Source: Mumia sp. zg.B17 (GTDB taxonomy: Bacteria; Actinomycetota; Actinomycetes; Propionibacteriales; Nocardioidaceae). Taken from it: a stretch of 64,000 bases of DNA. Both the position numbers and the translations under genes were made by a program. Positions 62,612 to 64,000 of the stretch are shown piece by piece. The notes beneath the pieces were generated by a model. The model had not been told where the DNA came from, ran no database searches, and worked only from the letters and a program-made list of their open reading frames with translations. The stretch lies in assembly GCF_019550915.1 (NCBI RefSeq), contig NZ_JAHWCI010000006.1, forward strand, positions 62,001-126,000, in the 5' to 3' direction. Position 1 is the stretch's first letter, and every line of letters starts with the position of its first letter.

Positions 62612-64000
62612 GGTTCGACCCTCCCGGGGACGACCGTGACCGTGGCGGGCGCCGCGGGCACCGCCGTCGTCCCGTTGCTGCCGGCGGTCGCAGCCTGTGG
62701 CGCCGTCCCGGGCGTCTCACCGGCGTCCGCGTCGTCGGCCGGGCCGGCGACGCCTCGCAGATGCACCTGAACGGTGACTCCGCGAGCCGGGTCCTGGGCG
62801 GCCCGCACGAACTCGTTGCCCCGCGTCCGGACGAACTCGGCCAACGCCTTGGCCAGGCCCGCACGCAACCGCCGCTGCGCACGCGACGGCCCTCGCCCAC
62901 GCCCTCGGCCCCGTCCCCGCGGTGCCGTGGGTCGACGCCGACGCGGACCCCGCGCCGTCGCGAAGGCAGAGCGGAGCAGCGCGCGGAGCAGGGTCGTGCC
63001 CCCGCGGCCCGAGGCGACGGCAGCGGCGAGGCGTTGCGCGTCGGCCTCGGAGAAGAACAGCGACAGGCGGACGTCGCCACGTGACTCGTCGCTCCTGACC
63101 CTGCCGTCGCTCGGACGGACGGCCTCGGCGGCCGAACCCGGCGTCGCGTCGGGAGCGCCGCTCTGGCCCACAGGCTCGAGACGGAAGAAGCGCTGGCCCA
63201 CGGAGATGCGGTGGCGCGACGCCAGGAAGCGGACGGGGGCATCGACACCGAGCCGCGGCTCGCGCAGCAGCACCCCCGCGTTGGCGATCGTCAGCGGATG
63301 CAGCTGGCTGTGCGCACCTCGGGCGGACGCCGACCCCGCGATCCTCTCGAGTCGCGCGAGGCGCACCAACGTCGTCCCCGGACCTGACTCGTACACGTGC
63401 ACGCGGAACCGTCCCGGCAGGGCGATCCCCGCTGCTCGCAGCGCGGCAGCCAGCGTGACGCCGCCGAACGTCGTCACGGTCGAGGCGACCGCAGCGGTCA
63501 CCTCGATCTCGGGCACCCGGGAGAACTTCTTGTAGGCGTAGGCCGTGCGAGCGTGCCGGACGACGAACGACCCGCCGAGCGACGGCGCGATCTGCAGGTC
63601 GGGCCGTACGAGCTGGGTGGGGAAGTTCGCTGCCACCGCCTCCTCGAAGGCCTCGGACAGAGCCACCTGGAGGAGGTCCTCGTCCTCGAAGAACGCCGCC
63701 GGCTGCTCCGAGAGCCGCCGCACCGTGTCCTCGACCGTCGCAGCGAGCGCCGCGGGGGCAGCCTCCTGCTCGAGATCGCCCGGACGGCCTTGCTCGAGCC
63801 CGATCACACGCATGCCCACATCGACGATCGCCGACGACAGGGGGCCGGAGAGCTTCGGCCCGACCCACTGTCCGATGAGCTTGGCGAGGAAACCCGACAG
63901 GAAGCCCACCACCTTCGGGCGACCGACGAGCCGGACGCCGAGCCTGAGCGCGGGCAGGATCGCGGGGAGGAACTGGTCGATCGCCGGGGTGAGGTCCTCA
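62608..64000 (-). CDS. Uncharacterised protein, 5' end beyond the window
   Basis: Open frame continues without a stop to the last base, so the N-terminus is missing; at least 463 residues are visible. The first visible part, LTPAIDQFLPAILPALRLGV then VGFLSGFLAKLIGQWVGPKL, is amphipathic. A globular middle (DLQIAPSLGGSFVVRHARTAYAYKKF) follows, then an Arg-rich segment with RGRGRGRGRG (about 110 residues before the end) and an Ala/Pro/Thr tail. No domain recognised. It heads the visible part of the operon. GTG 63912 could be taken as a start but upstream codons remain protein-like. Confidence 0.7.
   Translation of the reverse strand, partial: EDLTPAIDQFLPAILPALRLGVRLVGRPKVVGFLSGFLAKLIGQWVGPKLSGPLSSAIVDVGMRVIGLEQGRPGDLEQEAAPAALAATVEDTVRRLSEQPAAFFEDEDLLQVALSEAFEEAVAANFPTQLVRPDLQIAPSLGGSFVVRHARTAYAYKKFSRVPEIEVTAAVASTVTTFGGVTLAAALRAAGIALPGRFRVHVYESGPGTTLVRLARLERIAGSASARGAHSQLHPLTIANAGVLLREPRLGVDAPVRFLASRHRISVGQRFFRLEPVGQSGAPDATPGSAAEAVRPSDGRVRSDESRGDVRLSLFFSEADAQRLAAAVASGRGGTTLLRALLRSAFATARGPRRRRPTAPRGRGRGRGRGPSRAQRRLRAGLAKALAEFVRTRGNEFVRAAQDPARGVTVQVHLRGVAGPADDADAGETPGTAPQAATAGSNGTTAVPAAPATVTVVPGRVEP

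Noticed and set aside
56897-64000. Contractile injection system or encapsulin locus
   Set aside because: No sheath, tube, baseplate, ATPase or shell gene is inside the window; kept only as a hypothesis to check to the right.
1-64000. CRISPR array, insertion sequence, prophage or rRNA
   Set aside because: No regularly spaced repeats, transposase or integrase motifs, phage structural genes or rRNA signatures were seen.

Overview
High-GC, gene-dense actinobacterial chromosome. Codon use, start codons (many GTG), TGATG and GTGA stop/start overlaps, frequent leaderless-type promoters and gene order all point to Actinomycetota. The combination of a PIM/phosphatidylinositol cluster (pimA, acyltransferase, pgsA) with DUF222-HNH and PDGLE proteins fits Propionibacteriales (Nocardioidaceae-like). 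The genus cannot be settled from sequence alone.

Region 1 (1-5.3 kb): the 5' part of pyrR with a PyrR-binding mRNA leader, a four-gene OpuB/ProVWX-type osmoprotectant ABC transporter, and an ArsR-SRPBCC pair. Region 2 (5.3-34 kb): a long, mostly minus-strand housekeeping block with the classical actinobacterial order: nusB-efp-pepQ-aroB-aroK-aroC-prepilin peptidase ... aroE-mltG-ruvX-alaS-two small genes-rarA, then an orphan peptide-binding lipoprotein, aspS-hisS-MBL hydrolase, rel-apt-yajC and ruvB-ruvA-ruvC. Plus-strand guests are a nucleotidyltransferase with a DUF222-HNH protein, and a DUF349 protein. secD and secF, which normally separate yajC from apt, are absent, and a 31-residue membrane peptide lies between apt and rel. 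Region 3 (34-43.5 kb): yebC-pdxT-DUF6891-pdxS, then pimA-acyltransferase-pgsA-HIT-thrS, the same order as Mycobacterium tuberculosis Rv2603c-Rv2614c. Region 4 (43.6-56.9 kb) is accessory: a flavin/PPOX protein, a cbiMNQO Co/Ni ECF transporter, an HxlR-VOC operon with a palindromic operator, four tRNAs (two Val tRNAs in an inverted duplication with their terminators), a pair-member of a small paralogous family, a kinase-like APH protein and a large ATPase-LuxR regulator. Region 5 (56.9-64 kb): a tightly packed minus-strand operon running off the right edge. It encodes a tyrosinase-type copper oxidase with an N-terminal TEWGE repeat tag and a peptidoglycan-binding-like module, a protein with an HETGH zinc-peptidase motif, three unrecognised proteins and a DUF2182 membrane protein. 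This is the best candidate for an undescribed system.

No CRISPR array, insertion sequence, prophage or rRNA was seen. No gene-free stretch exceeds 300 bases.
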